Shown in pieces: positions 34,340 through 43,528 of a stretch of 53,850 nucleotides of DNA. This stretch comes from Syntrophus gentianae (GTDB lineage Bacteria; Desulfobacterota; Syntrophia; Syntrophales; Syntrophaceae), in the NCBI RefSeq assembly GCF_900109885.1, contig NZ_FOBS01000022.1, positions 1 through 53,850 of the forward strand, written 5' to 3'. The position numbers and the translations under genes are program-made. How positions within the stretch are numbered: position 1 is the first letter of the stretch; the number at the start of each line of letters is the position of its first letter. Below the pieces are notes generated by a model. That model ran no database searches. It was not told the DNA's origin and saw only the letters and a program-made list of their open reading frames with translations.

Positions 34340-35080
34340 TCAATACCGGACTTCCTGAAGAAAAAGCCCCTGGGGAGGCGCGGTAATTCCGGCCTGACCC
34401 CGGTCTCTCGCCTCCAGGATGTCTTGAATGCTCTCCGGGGCCTCTTCCCCTGTGCCAAGTTCGACCAGCGTCCCGACAATATTGCGGACCATGTGCCGCA
34501 GAAAACCATCCGCTTCAATCGAAATCGAGATCACCTGAACTGGATCGCGAACAATCTCCGCCCTGAGAATGGTCCGGACGCAGGATTTCACATCGCTGCC
34601 GGCGGCGCAGAAGGAGGTGAAATCATGATTGCCTCGAAGGAGCAACAACGCTCGGGCCATCTTGTCAAGATCGAGGGAAGCGCGGACAAACCAGGCGGAA
34701 TTTCTCTCCAGGGGCGAACGGATCGGGGAATTGAAAATCCGGTAAAGATAACTCTTACTTTTCGCCGAGTATCGGGAATGGAAGTCTTCATCGACCTCCT
34801 GGATCTCTTTGATCGCGATGTCCTCGGGAAGGAGGCTGTTGATCCCCCGCAGGAGATTCCCCGCCGGAATCCCTGAGCCTGTTTTAAAGTTGGCGACCTG
34901 GTGAAGGGCGTGAACCCCGGCATCGGTCCTGCCCGAACCATAGAGCGTAATAGATTCCCGGGTGATCCGGCCGATAGCTTCTTCAAGTATTTTCTGGATG
35001 GTAGGATGCTCTCCCTGACGCTGCCAGCCCCGGTAGGCCGTCCCATCGTATTCCAGAATCAGTTTTATGTTTCTTTTCAT
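34340..35080 (-). CDS. truA: tRNA pseudouridine(38-40) synthase
   Basis: 246 residues from ATG 35080; an upstream in-frame start at 35143 adds a non-conserved tail. Motifs: LILEYDGTAYRGWQRQ, the catalytic GSGRTDAGVHALHQVANF (the Asp is the nucleophile), YRIFNSPIRSPLERN and GFLRHMVRNIVGTLVELGTG. It forms pseudouridine in the anticodon arm of tRNAs. Full length for the family. Confidence 0.96.
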   Translation of the reverse strand: MKRNIKLILEYDGTAYRGWQRQGEHPTIQKILEEAIGRITRESITLYGSGRTDAGVHALHQVANFKTGSGIPAGNLLRGINSLLPEDIAIKEIQEVDEDFHSRYSAKSKSYLYRIFNSPIRSPLERNSAWFVRASLDLDKMARALLLLRGNHDFTSFCAAGSDVKSCVRTILRAEIVRDPVQVISISIEADGFLRHMVRNIVGTLVELGTGEEAPESIQDILEARDRGQAGITAPPQGLFLQEVRY

Positions 35081-35219
35081 CAACTTCACTGTGATTTTAA
35101 AAATTAATGTACAATTATACTTTTTTAAATTAAAAATGGTCAATTCAAAAAACCCTTTTTAATCCGGGTTTTGAACGGTTCCACGAAATATTTCTTTATA
35201 TTCAGTTCAGTGGGGGATT

Positions 35220-36791
35220 ATGGGCACGGAAAACAACACGAATACTACGGCAGAAAAACTCAGGGATTTTGGATCCAGAAAAAAGATCTTGATGCGGATG
35301 GGCGGCAAAGAGATGGTCAAAAAGCAGCATGAACTCGACAAGCTGACCGCCCGGGAACGGCTTGATCTGCTTTTTGATACGGCAACTTTTCAAGAGGTCC
35401 AACTCTTCACCAAACATCGTTCAACGCTCTTCGGCCTTGAAAACAAGGAAATCCCTGCCGACGGCGTCATTACCGGATTCGGCCGGGTCGACGGACGCGT
35501 CGTCTTTGCAGCGGCTCAGGATTTCACCTGCTCCGGGGGCAGTCTTGGGGAAATGCAGGCGAAAAAAATTTGGAAAGTGATGGACATGGCCATCGCGGCG
35601 AGAAAGCCCTTCGTTTCCCTGAACGATTCCGGCGGGGCCCGCATTCAGGAAGGCGTCCCCGCCCTGGACGGTTACGGGGGAATCTTTTATCGGAATACCC
35701 TGGCATCCGGCTATATTCCCCAGATCACGGCAACCATGGGCCCGACCGCCGGTGGAGCCGTGTATTCCCCGGCCCTGACAGACTGGGTGTTCATGGTTAA
35801 AAGAAGCAGTTACATGTGTATTACGGGACCGGACGTCATCAAGGCCGTCATCGGCGAAGAGGTGACCAACGAAGCCCTGGGGGGCGCCCTTGTCCATTCC
35901 ACCAAAAGCGGCGTCTGTCATTTCGCTATGGACGGTGATCGGGATTGCATCAATAAAATTCGAACACTGCTGTCTTATCTTCCCGACAGTTGTCACAGTC
36001 CCCTGCCCATTCTGCCGACGTCGGACAAGCCGGATCGTGAATGTCCCGAACTGAACGGAATTATTCCCGACCAGCCCTCAAAGGGTTATGACATGAAGAG
36101 GATCATCATGGAAATCGCCGACAACCATGAGATGCTGGAGCCCCATGCCCTGTGGGCTAAAAACATGATCGTCGCGTTTATTCGGATCATGGGATGTCCT
36201 GTGGGGGTTGTGGCCAATAACCCGAGATTCGGGGCCGGCGCGCTCGATGTGAGCGCCTCGGACAAGGCCGCCCGTTTCATCCGGTTCTGCGATGCCTTCA
36301 ATATCCCCCTGCTGACTCTCGCCGATGTTCCCGGCTATCTGCCCGGCACCCGCCAGGAATGGGCGGGAATCATCACCCACGGGGCAAAGATGCTCCATGC
36401 CTATTCAGAAGCCACGGTGCCCAAGCTCACCGTCGTGATCCGCAAGGATTACGGGGGTGCCTACATCGGCATGTGCAGCAAGCAGCTCGGGGCGGATTAC
36501 GTCATGGCCTGGCCTTCCGCAGAAATCGCCGTCATGGGTTCGGAAGGCGCCTGCAACATCATTTACCGCCGCGAGATTCAGACGGCGGAGAATCCCAAAA
36601 CCAAGCGCAAAGAACTGGCCGAAACCTATGAAGCGCAATTTAACAATCCTTACTTTGCCGCAGGTCTGGGAATCATCGACGAAATCATCCTCCCGATGGA
36701 CACCCGGAAAAGGGTTGCCTTTCTGCTGGAAGCCTTCAAGGAAAAATCGGAAAAGCGGCTGCCGAAAAAGCACAACAATATCCCGCTGTAA
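35220..36791 (+). CDS. Acyl-CoA carboxylase/decarboxylase carboxyltransferase subunit (MmdA/PccB type)
   Basis: 523 residues. It has the N- and C-carboxyltransferase halves of the crotonase-like family: KLTARERLDLLFD, DFTCSGGSLGEMQAKKI, SLNDSGGARIQEGV, MGPTAGGAVYSPALTD, then ADVPGYLPGTRQEWAGIITH and AVMGSEGACNIIY. Such subunits move carboxyl groups between biotin and acyl-CoA. Substrate could be methylmalonyl-, glutaconyl- or propionyl-CoA. The biotin carrier and membrane or biotin carboxylase partners are not adjacent. GGGGGATT precedes the ATG, and a strong terminator follows at 36830, so it is transcribed alone. Confidence 0.93.
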   Translation: MGTENNTNTTAEKLRDFGSRKKILMRMGGKEMVKKQHELDKLTARERLDLLFDTATFQEVQLFTKHRSTLFGLENKEIPADGVITGFGRVDGRVVFAAAQDFTCSGGSLGEMQAKKIWKVMDMAIAARKPFVSLNDSGGARIQEGVPALDGYGGIFYRNTLASGYIPQITATMGPTAGGAVYSPALTDWVFMVKRSSYMCITGPDVIKAVIGEEVTNEALGGALVHSTKSGVCHFAMDGDRDCINKIRTLLSYLPDSCHSPLPILPTSDKPDRECPELNGIIPDQPSKGYDMKRIIMEIADNHEMLEPHALWAKNMIVAFIRIMGCPVGVVANNPRFGAGALDVSASDKAARFIRFCDAFNIPLLTLADVPGYLPGTRQEWAGIITHGAKMLHAYSEATVPKLTVVIRKDYGGAYIGMCSKQLGADYVMAWPSAEIAVMGSEGACNIIYRREIQTAENPKTKRKELAETYEAQFNNPYFAAGLGIIDEIILPMDTRKRVAFLLEAFKEKSEKRLPKKHNNIPL

Positions 36792-36829
36792 AGGGAAATA
36801 AAACAGCCCTCTCACCAACCCGTTAAATC

Positions 36830-36864
36830 AAGGACTCAGCCGGATCCGGCTGAGTCCTTTTTGC
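36830..36864 (+). terminator. Terminator of the carboxyltransferase gene
   Basis: AAGGACTCAGCCGGA pairs with TCCGGCTGAGTCCTT (36830-36859), a 15-bp perfect palindrome followed by TTTTT. It separates this gene from the dehydratase gene. Confidence 0.88.
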
Positions 36865-37020
36865 TTATTTATTACCTCGAAAAAAAGGTTTGCCGAATCG
36901 ATAAAAAAAGCTTGACGAACAAGCTTAAATAAGGATAGAAATCCAATCAAAAATTCAATCAAATATTCATTTTCATGTTGACCATGTTTGATGATATTTA
37001 AATTTCTAGGAGGAAATATT

Positions 37021-38457
37021 ATGGGCCTTAAGACAAAAGAAGAATACATCGAATCCATTCGAGCCCTTAATCCGGTTGTATATATGTTCGGAGAAAGGAT
37101 CACCAATGTCGTCGACAATCCCCGAATTCGCGCCGGCATTGAAGCAACGGGCGCAACCTACGAACTGGCCAGCATGCCCGAAAACAAGGACCTCTTCGTG
37201 ACGATGAGCCCCCTGATCAACGAGCCGGTCAGTCGTTTCACCCTTCCGCCGGCCAGCATCGAGGACCTCGTCGCGCGGGTGAAGGTCAACCGCAAGGTGG
37301 CCAATTATGTGGGGACCTGCCATCAGCGGTGTACGGGCCTTGACTGCCTGTCCACCCTGGCCATCGTCACCTATGACATCGACCAGAAATACGGCACCCA
37401 CTACAACGCGAACTTCCTGGAATTCCTCAAGCACATGCAGAAGAACGACCTCACGGGGAATGCGGGAGTCACCGACGTAAAGGGCGACCGTTCGCTGGCC
37501 CCCCACGAGCAGGTGGACAAGGACATGTTTCTCCGCATCGTGGAAAAGCGGGAGGACGGCATCGTCGTCCGGGGCGCCAAGTCCCACCAGACTGGTTCCC
37601 TCTCCTGCCACGAAGTCATCGTGCTGCCCACCCGGGCCATGGGCAAGAACGACGGAGATTATGCCGTCGCCTTCGCGATCCCTGCCGACACCCCGGGGCT
37701 CATCCATGTCGTCGGCCGGTCCAGTCTCGACAAGAGGGAACTGGATGGCTTCGACTGCGGAAATATCTATTACTCCAAATACTGCCCCACCCTCATCTTC
37801 AATGACGTGTTCGTCCCCTGGAACCGGGTTTTCATGTGCGGCGAATCAGAATTCGCGGTGGACATGGTCGTAAAGTTTTCCTCTTTCCACCGCCAGAGCC
37901 ACGGTGGCTGCAAGTCCGGCAAGATCGACTGCATGACCGGTGCCGCCCTGACCATGATGGACTACAACGGCACCGCCAAGATGAGCCATCTGAAACAGAA
38001 AGTCATCGATATGATCCACAGGGCGGAAACACTGTACGGATGCTGTCTCGCCTCGTCCTATGAGGGCAAGAAACAACCTTCCGGCAACTACTTCATCGAC
38101 ACCGTTCTGGCCAACGCCTCCAAGATCCATGAAGGCAAGGAAATGGCCGAGGCAACGAGGCTCATGATCGACGCCGCCGGCGGCTACGTGGCAGATCTCC
38201 CCTCCGACAAGGATTTCGAGAATCCGGAGATCGGCGGACTCCTGAAGAAATACCTCAAGGGCGTAGACAGTGTCCCGGTGGAAAACCGCATCAAAATGTT
38301 CCGGTTGGTCGAAAAGATGGCCATGGAAAGCGCCGATACCATCTCCGACATCCACGGCGGCGGATCTGCCGAAGCACACCGGGTAACCATTCTCCGGGAA
38401 ACAGACACCGAGAGCAAGAAGAAGGCGGCGAAACGACTGGCGGGAATTAAAGACTGA
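37021..38457 (+). CDS. abfD: 4-hydroxybutyryl-CoA dehydratase / vinylacetyl-CoA isomerase
   Basis: 478 residues from ATG 37021, which has AGGAGGAAAT upstream. All four iron-sulfur ligands known from the family are there: C100 and C104 (GTCHQRC), plus the His and Cys of FHRQSHGGC (first His and last Cys, seven apart). FAD-fold segments include DPKG-like VKGDRSLAP and EKREDGIVVRGAKSHQTGS. It dehydrates 4-hydroxybutyryl-CoA to crotonyl-CoA through a ketyl radical and can isomerise vinylacetyl-CoA. Related paralogues in anaerobes may use other hydroxyacyl-CoAs, so the exact substrate is open. It has its own terminator at 38481. Confidence 0.9.
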   Translation: MGLKTKEEYIESIRALNPVVYMFGERITNVVDNPRIRAGIEATGATYELASMPENKDLFVTMSPLINEPVSRFTLPPASIEDLVARVKVNRKVANYVGTCHQRCTGLDCLSTLAIVTYDIDQKYGTHYNANFLEFLKHMQKNDLTGNAGVTDVKGDRSLAPHEQVDKDMFLRIVEKREDGIVVRGAKSHQTGSLSCHEVIVLPTRAMGKNDGDYAVAFAIPADTPGLIHVVGRSSLDKRELDGFDCGNIYYSKYCPTLIFNDVFVPWNRVFMCGESEFAVDMVVKFSSFHRQSHGGCKSGKIDCMTGAALTMMDYNGTAKMSHLKQKVIDMIHRAETLYGCCLASSYEGKKQPSGNYFIDTVLANASKIHEGKEMAEATRLMIDAAGGYVADLPSDKDFENPEIGGLLKKYLKGVDSVPVENRIKMFRLVEKMAMESADTISDIHGGGSAEAHRVTILRETDTESKKKAAKRLAGIKD

Positions 38458-38480
38458 TTTCCTCTTCATCATCGAAGGTA

Positions 38481-38537
38481 AGGAAGGCTGGCACAGCGAC
38501 TCACGGAGGTGAGAAGCGGCCAGCCTTCCTTTTTTTT
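38481..38537 (+). terminator. Terminator of the dehydratase gene
   Basis: AGGAAGGCTGGC (38481-38492) pairs with GCCAGCCTTCCT (38519-38530), enclosing a small inner hairpin (CTCAC ... GTGAG), then a run of T to 38537. Strong intrinsic terminator 23 bases after the stop. Confidence 0.9.
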
Positions 38538-38673
38538 AATTTCGCCTTCTCGTCGTTGAAAGACCGGACTTTTTCTGATATGAGCTTCCCGTATCTTCCC
38601 GATCGGTTCGATCTGGAAGGGAAGACATGAAACCCGTAAATGAATCAACTTCCAAAGGAATTTTCAAACGAAC

Positions 38674-40134
38674 ATGACCAATTTCTACGATGTGATCGTC
38701 ATCGGCGCAGGGGTGGTGGGCAATGCCATTGCCCGGGAACTTTCCCGATTCGACATTCAGGCGGCGGTGCTGGAAAAAGAACTGGACGTGGGGGGCGGAA
38801 CCAGTTCCCGGAACAGCGGCGTGGTCCACTCCGGCATTCACTACAAACCCGGCACGCTCCGGGCGAAACTGGATGTCCAAGGTAACGCCATGATGGGCCC
38901 CCTCTGCAAGGAACTCAAAGTCAAGATCCAGTACATCGGCAAACTCACCGTGGCACAGGAGGAGGCGGATGTTGAAACGCTGCACGCCCTCAAGGCCCAG
39001 GGAGAGGCCAACGGGGTTCCCGGTCTGGCTATCCTGAACAGGGAGCATATGGAGAAGCTCCAACCCGGTATCGGCGGAATCATGGCCCTCCATTCCCCAA
39101 GTACCGGCATCATCTGTCCCTACGGCCTCACCATCGCCCTGGCCGAAAACGCTTACGCCAACGGCGTCTCTTACCATCTCGGACAGGAAGTGACGGCCAT
39201 TCGCAGGACGGCGGAAGGATTCGAGATCTCCACCGCCAAGGGAGAATCCTTCAAGAGCAAGGTGTTGATCAACTCGGCCGGCCTATACTCCGATGCGATC
39301 TGCCGGATGCTGGGGATCGACGAGTACAGGATCTATCCCTGCCGCGGGGAATACCTCATTCTGGACAAGCGCCTGGGCGATTCCCTTTCCCTCCTCGTCT
39401 ATCCGGCCCCCCACAAGGGAGGCGCGGGATTGGGCATCCACCTGACCAATACGGTGGACGGCAATATCCTCATCGGCCCCAGCAATGAGTATGTCGACGA
39501 AGCGGACGATTACGCCTCCACGGCGGAGATCATGACCCTCCTCAAGGAAGAGGGGCACGAACTTTTGCCCGGAATTTCGGCAGCGGATTTCATCCGCAAC
39601 TTCTCCGGGTTGAGGGCCAAACAGGCTCCTCCAAGTGAAGGCGGTTTCCGGGACTTTGTCATCGAGAGCCGCAAGGACATCCCCGGTTTCATCAATCTCG
39701 TCGGCATCGAAAGTCCAGGACTGACCTCCGCACCGGCCATCGGTTTGATGGTCCGGAATCTTGTGGAGGAACTGCTTCCCCTTCCGCTCAAGGATTCCTT
39801 CGTTCCCGATCGGGAAGGCCGGGCCGGTTTCTTCTTCGAGCTTTCCCCGGAAGAGAAGGCGGATCTGGTGGCCGAAAACCCCGACTACGGGGAGATCGTC
39901 TGCCGCTGCGAACAGATCACCCGCAAAGAGGTTATCGACGCCATCCAGAACCCCCTGGGAATTCGAACCATCAACGGACTCAAATACCGCTCCCGGGCCA
40001 TGATGGGGCGCTGCCAGGGCGGGTTCTGCCTGCCCCGGATCGTTCAAATCCTGGAAAAGGAATTCGGGTACAGGCCCGAGGACTATTTATTACAACACGC
40101 TTCTTCCCCGCTTTTTGCCGGTCGAGTGCGATAG
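38674..40134 (+). CDS. FAD-dependent dehydrogenase (LhgO/GlpA type) with BFD-like iron-sulfur domain
   Basis: 486 residues. The N-terminus is a Rossmann FAD-binding motif (VIVIGAGVVGNAIAREL, then GGGTSSRNSGVVHSGIHY). The middle resembles the DAO family of L-2-hydroxyglutarate and glycerol-3-phosphate dehydrogenases (HLTNTVDGNILIGPSNE). The C-terminus (about 410-465) is a BFD-like [2Fe-2S] domain: CRCEQITRKEVIDAI and GRCQGGFCLPR. It is the first of three genes (12- and 4-base junctions) in the COG0579, flavoprotein, DUF1667 order seen in other anaerobes. Substrate is unproven; glycerol-3-phosphate or a 2-hydroxy acid fit the family. Confidence 0.85.
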   Translation: MTNFYDVIVIGAGVVGNAIARELSRFDIQAAVLEKELDVGGGTSSRNSGVVHSGIHYKPGTLRAKLDVQGNAMMGPLCKELKVKIQYIGKLTVAQEEADVETLHALKAQGEANGVPGLAILNREHMEKLQPGIGGIMALHSPSTGIICPYGLTIALAENAYANGVSYHLGQEVTAIRRTAEGFEISTAKGESFKSKVLINSAGLYSDAICRMLGIDEYRIYPCRGEYLILDKRLGDSLSLLVYPAPHKGGAGLGIHLTNTVDGNILIGPSNEYVDEADDYASTAEIMTLLKEEGHELLPGISAADFIRNFSGLRAKQAPPSEGGFRDFVIESRKDIPGFINLVGIESPGLTSAPAIGLMVRNLVEELLPLPLKDSFVPDREGRAGFFFELSPEEKADLVAENPDYGEIVCRCEQITRKEVIDAIQNPLGIRTINGLKYRSRAMMGRCQGGFCLPRIVQILEKEFGYRPEDYLLQHASSPLFAGRVR

Positions 40135-40145
40135 GAAAGAAAACC

Positions 40146-41387
40146 ATGCAGACTCTAAAACGCGATCTGGTTGTTATCGGAGGAGGACCGGCCGGCTTAT
40201 CGGCGGCGGTATCCGCCCGGCAGAACGGCTGCGACAATGTTCTCCTTCTTGAGAGAGACCGAATTCTCGGAGGCATCCTGAATCAGTGCATTCATGACGG
40301 CTTCGGGCTGCACCGTTTCGGGGAAGCCCTCACCGGACCGGAATACGCCCAGCGTTACATCGATGAATACGAGAAAATGAAGGGCGAGGTCATGCTGGGA
40401 ACCATCGTTCTCAACATGGATGTCGGGCGGAACCTCTATGTCAGTTCCCGGAATGGCTTCACGAAGATTGAAGCCCGCGCGGTCATCCTGGCCATGGGTT
40501 GCCGGGAACGGACGGCCGGGGCCATTTCCCTGCCCGGAACGCGCCCGGCGGGAATCTACACCGCGGGAGCGGCCCAGAATTTCATCAACCTGCAGAATAT
40601 CATGGTGGGAAAGCGAGTCGTCATCATGGGATCGGGCGACATCGGCCTGATCATGGCCCGCCGGATGACTCTGGAAGGGGCCAAGGTGGAAGGCGTCTTC
40701 GAACTGCTCCCCTACTCCAGCGGATTGCCCCGCAACATTCAGCAGTGCCTCAATGACTATGGTATCCCGCTTCATCTTGCCACTTCCGTCATTCAGGTTC
40801 ATGGGAAGGAACGGTTGACCGGGGTGACCGTGGCCCGGATGGACGAGCGTTTCAAACCGATTCCGGGAACGGAAGCGTTCGTCCCCTGCGACACCCTGCT
40901 GCTTTCCGTGGGCCTCATTCCGGAAAACGAGCTTAGCCGGGGCGCATCGGTCGCCATCGAGCCGCGGACCAGCGGCGCCCAGGTGGACGACACCCTGATG
41001 ACCAGCATCCCCGGCGTTTTCTCCTGCGGCAATGTTCTCCATGTTCACGATCTGGCCGACTCGGTATCGGAAGAATCGGCCTTGGCCGGGCAGTTCGCCG
41101 TTCAATATCTCAACGGAGAAATCTCCCGCCCGAAGCAATCCATCCCGATTCTCGCCGGAGACGGGGTACGCTACGTCCTTCCACAGAGTGTCAGCGGTCA
41201 GCGGGATTTCACCCTTTCCCTGCGGGTGGCCTCCCCCTCCCGGAATCGCGTCGTCAAGGTAAACGCTGGCGAACAACTGGTGACAAGCAAGAAAATGATG
41301 CGACTTCACCCGGCGGAAATGATCCACGTTCAAGTAAAGGCGGAGAAGATTGCTGAAGCCGGCAGACTGGAGGTATCAGTGGCATGA
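40146..41387 (+). CDS. FAD/NAD(P)-dependent oxidoreductase, partner of the LhgO/GlpA-type protein
   Basis: 413 residues. Two nucleotide folds: FAD at the N-terminus (VVIGGGPAGLSAAVSARQNG) and NAD(P) at about 155 (VVIMGSGDIGLIMARRMTLE). A third FAD-closing segment reads IPGVFSCGNVLHVHDLADSV. There is no CxxC redox disulfide in the usual position. It likely passes electrons between NAD(H) and the partner flavoprotein. Twelve bases after that gene and overlapping the DUF1667 gene by four (ATGA). Confidence 0.85.
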   Translation: MQTLKRDLVVIGGGPAGLSAAVSARQNGCDNVLLLERDRILGGILNQCIHDGFGLHRFGEALTGPEYAQRYIDEYEKMKGEVMLGTIVLNMDVGRNLYVSSRNGFTKIEARAVILAMGCRERTAGAISLPGTRPAGIYTAGAAQNFINLQNIMVGKRVVIMGSGDIGLIMARRMTLEGAKVEGVFELLPYSSGLPRNIQQCLNDYGIPLHLATSVIQVHGKERLTGVTVARMDERFKPIPGTEAFVPCDTLLLSVGLIPENELSRGASVAIEPRTSGAQVDDTLMTSIPGVFSCGNVLHVHDLADSVSEESALAGQFAVQYLNGEISRPKQSIPILAGDGVRYVLPQSVSGQRDFTLSLRVASPSRNRVVKVNAGEQLVTSKKMMRLHPAEMIHVQVKAEKIAEAGRLEVSVA

Positions 41388-41761
41388 TCAAGAAAGAACT
41401 GACCTGTGTTCTCTGTCCCAACGGATGTCCACTGGAGATTACGTTAGAAGAGGGACCGACGCCTGTGGTCAAGGAGGTCGTGGGTTATCATTGCAAGAGG
41501 GGTCCGGAATGGGCGGAACAGGAGCTCATCAACCCGATGAGGACCATCGCCAGCAGCATCCTGGTCGAAGGAGGAGATTTTCCCCTGGTCAGTGTCCGAA
41601 CGGATTCCGCCATCCCGCTGGCCAGCATCCCCAAAGTTATGGAGGCCATCAAAGCAGTCCGGCTCATGGCGCCGGTTCGTATCGGGGATATCCTGATTTC
41701 ACGACCTGCCGATACGGCCTGTAACATCATCGCCACCCGTCATGTCCGGGTTGTTTCGTAA
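41384..41761 (+). CDS. DUF1667 (COG3862) protein with cysteine cluster
   Basis: 125 residues. The N-terminus has the conserved Cys set of this family: CVLCPNGCPLEI (C-x2-C-x3-C), followed by a single CKRG near residue 36. That could bind an iron-sulfur cluster or zinc. The rest is a small beta-rich domain (SVRTDSAIPLASIPKVMEAI). It is the third gene of the flavoprotein module and probably the electron-transfer or accessory subunit. Start overlaps the stop of the preceding gene. Confidence 0.88.
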   Translation: MIKKELTCVLCPNGCPLEITLEEGPTPVVKEVVGYHCKRGPEWAEQELINPMRTIASSILVEGGDFPLVSVRTDSAIPLASIPKVMEAIKAVRLMAPVRIGDILISRPADTACNIIATRHVRVVS

Positions 41762-41795
41762 TTCCCATTCCAGAACCGAGGATATTAAAACGATA

Positions 41796-41837
41796 AAAAA
41801 GAGAGGACGGGTAAGATTCCCGCCCTCTCTTTTTTTA
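41796..41837. terminator. Bidirectional terminator between convergent genes
   Basis: AGAGAGG-CGGG (41800-41811) pairs with CCCG-CCTCTCT (41819-41830) with one mismatched pair. There is a T-run on the plus strand and a matching A-run on the other side. It serves the DUF1667 gene and the convergent DUF3426 gene. Confidence 0.85.
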
Positions 41838-41857
41838 TAATCTAAGTTTTTTTCGCT

Positions 41858-42877
41858 TTATTTCAGCAGTTTCTCTCCAGCAGCAGCCGATACCCTGGCC
41901 GTTGCGACACCGGGGGGTTCGTGGGGGAAGATGATCATGAAGGGAATCTGGCCCTTCGGTTCTACCCGGATATTCTGGGCGTCACTGCCCATCGGAAGGT
42001 CCAGTTCCTTCTGCAGGACTTCCTCGGACAGGGTTGCCAATTCATCATCCGTGAGGAGGTTGCCGCAATAGGCCAGCCGTTCGGTGATAATGACTCCGTT
42101 GCTGTCATAAAGTTCTCCCTTGACCTGCAGCCGGGTGACCGGGAAAGCCGATGCATTCAAGGCGATCCCTTCAAGGACCCGCAGTTGGCCGATCGTGATG
42201 TTGCTGATAAAGCGCTGACGGACATTTTGCAGCTTGATCTGATTCAGATGAAATTCAGGGGGTTTTTTCTCCTTCCCCAACAGGTCGCCCAGTGCGGGAA
42301 ACGTTGCGGACAGGTTTGCTATCAACCGGTCGCTCATCCCCGGGGAAAGCAGCACATAGACGCCCCCGAAGAGAAGATTGATGAAAACAATCAAGACGAT
42401 GATCCGCCAGGGTTTCCAGAATCCCCGCTTTTCCGCCGGTCTCTTTTCCTCCAGGTCCACGCGCTCGAATTCCTTATACTCCGCACCTTCCGGCTTCAGC
42501 ACCTCCTCAGCGCCGCCGGTCTCCACGGCCTCTTCCTGGCTGATCTCTTTTTCAATTTTGACGAAATTTTCAGGTTCAGCATGCGCCTCAAAGGCTTTTT
42601 TCGTCTCTTCAATCTTAGCCAGGATGGCATCAAGTTCGTCCTTGTTCGCGCTGATCTCGACGGTTTTGTCAAACTCAGGGGCACTTGGAGCGATTTCCGG
42701 AGGCGGAGCGCCTGTATCCGTCACGGCAGCGGGCTCTTCCTTTGGTTCAATTTTGACGGGATTCTCCGAAAAAAAGACTTCCTGGCAACGGCTGCAGCGA
42801 ACCCACACCCCGTCCCCTTCCATCAGGGAATCATCAAAGCGGAACCTGGTTGAACATTTAACGCACTGAATAATCAT
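41858..42877 (-). CDS. MJ0042-type zinc-ribbon, DUF3426 membrane protein
   Basis: 339 residues. The zinc ribbon at 1-40 (CVKC ... CSRC) is MJ0042-like. A long acidic linker with many Glu/Pro runs to about 150. One membrane helix follows (RIIVLIVFINLLFGGVYVLL, about 160-180). The last 160 residues are a DUF3426 domain (GQLRVLEGIALNASAFPV, then LTDDELATLSEEVLQ). The layout matches common proteobacterial zinc-ribbon/DUF3426 proteins, where the C-terminal domain is outside the membrane. GGGGAG precedes the ATG. Function unknown. Confidence 0.88.
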   Translation of the reverse strand: MIIQCVKCSTRFRFDDSLMEGDGVWVRCSRCQEVFFSENPVKIEPKEEPAAVTDTGAPPPEIAPSAPEFDKTVEISANKDELDAILAKIEETKKAFEAHAEPENFVKIEKEISQEEAVETGGAEEVLKPEGAEYKEFERVDLEEKRPAEKRGFWKPWRIIVLIVFINLLFGGVYVLLSPGMSDRLIANLSATFPALGDLLGKEKKPPEFHLNQIKLQNVRQRFISNITIGQLRVLEGIALNASAFPVTRLQVKGELYDSNGVIITERLAYCGNLLTDDELATLSEEVLQKELDLPMGSDAQNIRVEPKGQIPFMIIFPHEPPGVATARVSAAAGEKLLK

Positions 42878-42918
42878 AGCTTCTCCCCTTCAAGGATTCC
42901 GGATTCTTTCCCTTGCCG

Positions 42919-43440
42919 TTACTCAACAAGATAAACATCCGGCAGAAAACGACCTTTTTCATTAAAATCAAGGCCATAGCCAATGACAAAGGCATCGTCA
43001 ACAGTAAATCCGACATAGTCGGCCTCAAAAGGAACCTTGCGCCGTCCCTGCTTATCCAGGAACGCGCAGACCTTCAAAGAACGGGGATTCCGCTCCAGGA
43101 ACCAGTCCACCAGAAATTTCAGGGTCAGCCCCGTATCTACAATGTCCTCGACAATAAGGATATCCCTCCCTTTGATGGAGGTTTCGATATCTTTCGTCAT
43201 GATCACTTTTCCGGAGCTCGCCGCCCCTGAACCATAACTGGCCAGCCGGGCAAAATCAACACGGCAGGGAATGCTGAGCGCCCGAATCAGATCGGCCATG
43301 AAAATAAACGCCCCCTTGAGGACACCGACAATAATGAGTTCACTGTCGGTGTAGTCTCGGGAGATCTGCTCGCCCAGTTCCTTGACGCGCTTATCAATGG
43401 CGTCCTTCGAAAGAAGGATCTTTTTATTCATGTTTTCCAT
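42919..43440 (-). CDS. hpt: Hypoxanthine phosphoribosyltransferase
   Basis: 173 residues. Purine salvage: hypoxanthine or guanine with PRPP to IMP or GMP. The PRPP motif is ILIVEDIVDTGLTLKFLVDW; earlier there is LIIVGVLKGAFIFMADLIRA and, toward the end, VPFEADYVGFTVDDAFVIGY. An ATG three codons inside (43431) with GGAA upstream is an equally possible start. It lies 41 bases upstream of the DUF3426 gene on the same strand, so both are probably co-transcribed. Confidence 0.95.
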   Translation of the reverse strand: MENMNKKILLSKDAIDKRVKELGEQISRDYTDSELIIVGVLKGAFIFMADLIRALSIPCRVDFARLASYGSGAASSGKVIMTKDIETSIKGRDILIVEDIVDTGLTLKFLVDWFLERNPRSLKVCAFLDKQGRRKVPFEADYVGFTVDDAFVIGYGLDFNEKGRFLPDVYLVE

Positions 43441-43528
43441 AAGATCAATATCGGCCCCTTAAAATGCAAGGATTGAATGCAGGAATCAGCCCAATTCGCC
43501 TTCTCCTGTCTGCAGAAAGACGGCAATT

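Noticed and set aside
40197-41333. 378-codon minus-strand frame opposite the flavoprotein gene
   Set aside because: Shadow of the plus-strand gene with clear FAD and NAD motifs; antisense translation shows no domain.
41921-42853. 310-codon plus-strand frame opposite the DUF3426 gene
   Set aside because: The minus-strand gene has a zinc ribbon, membrane helix and ribosome site; the plus frame has none.
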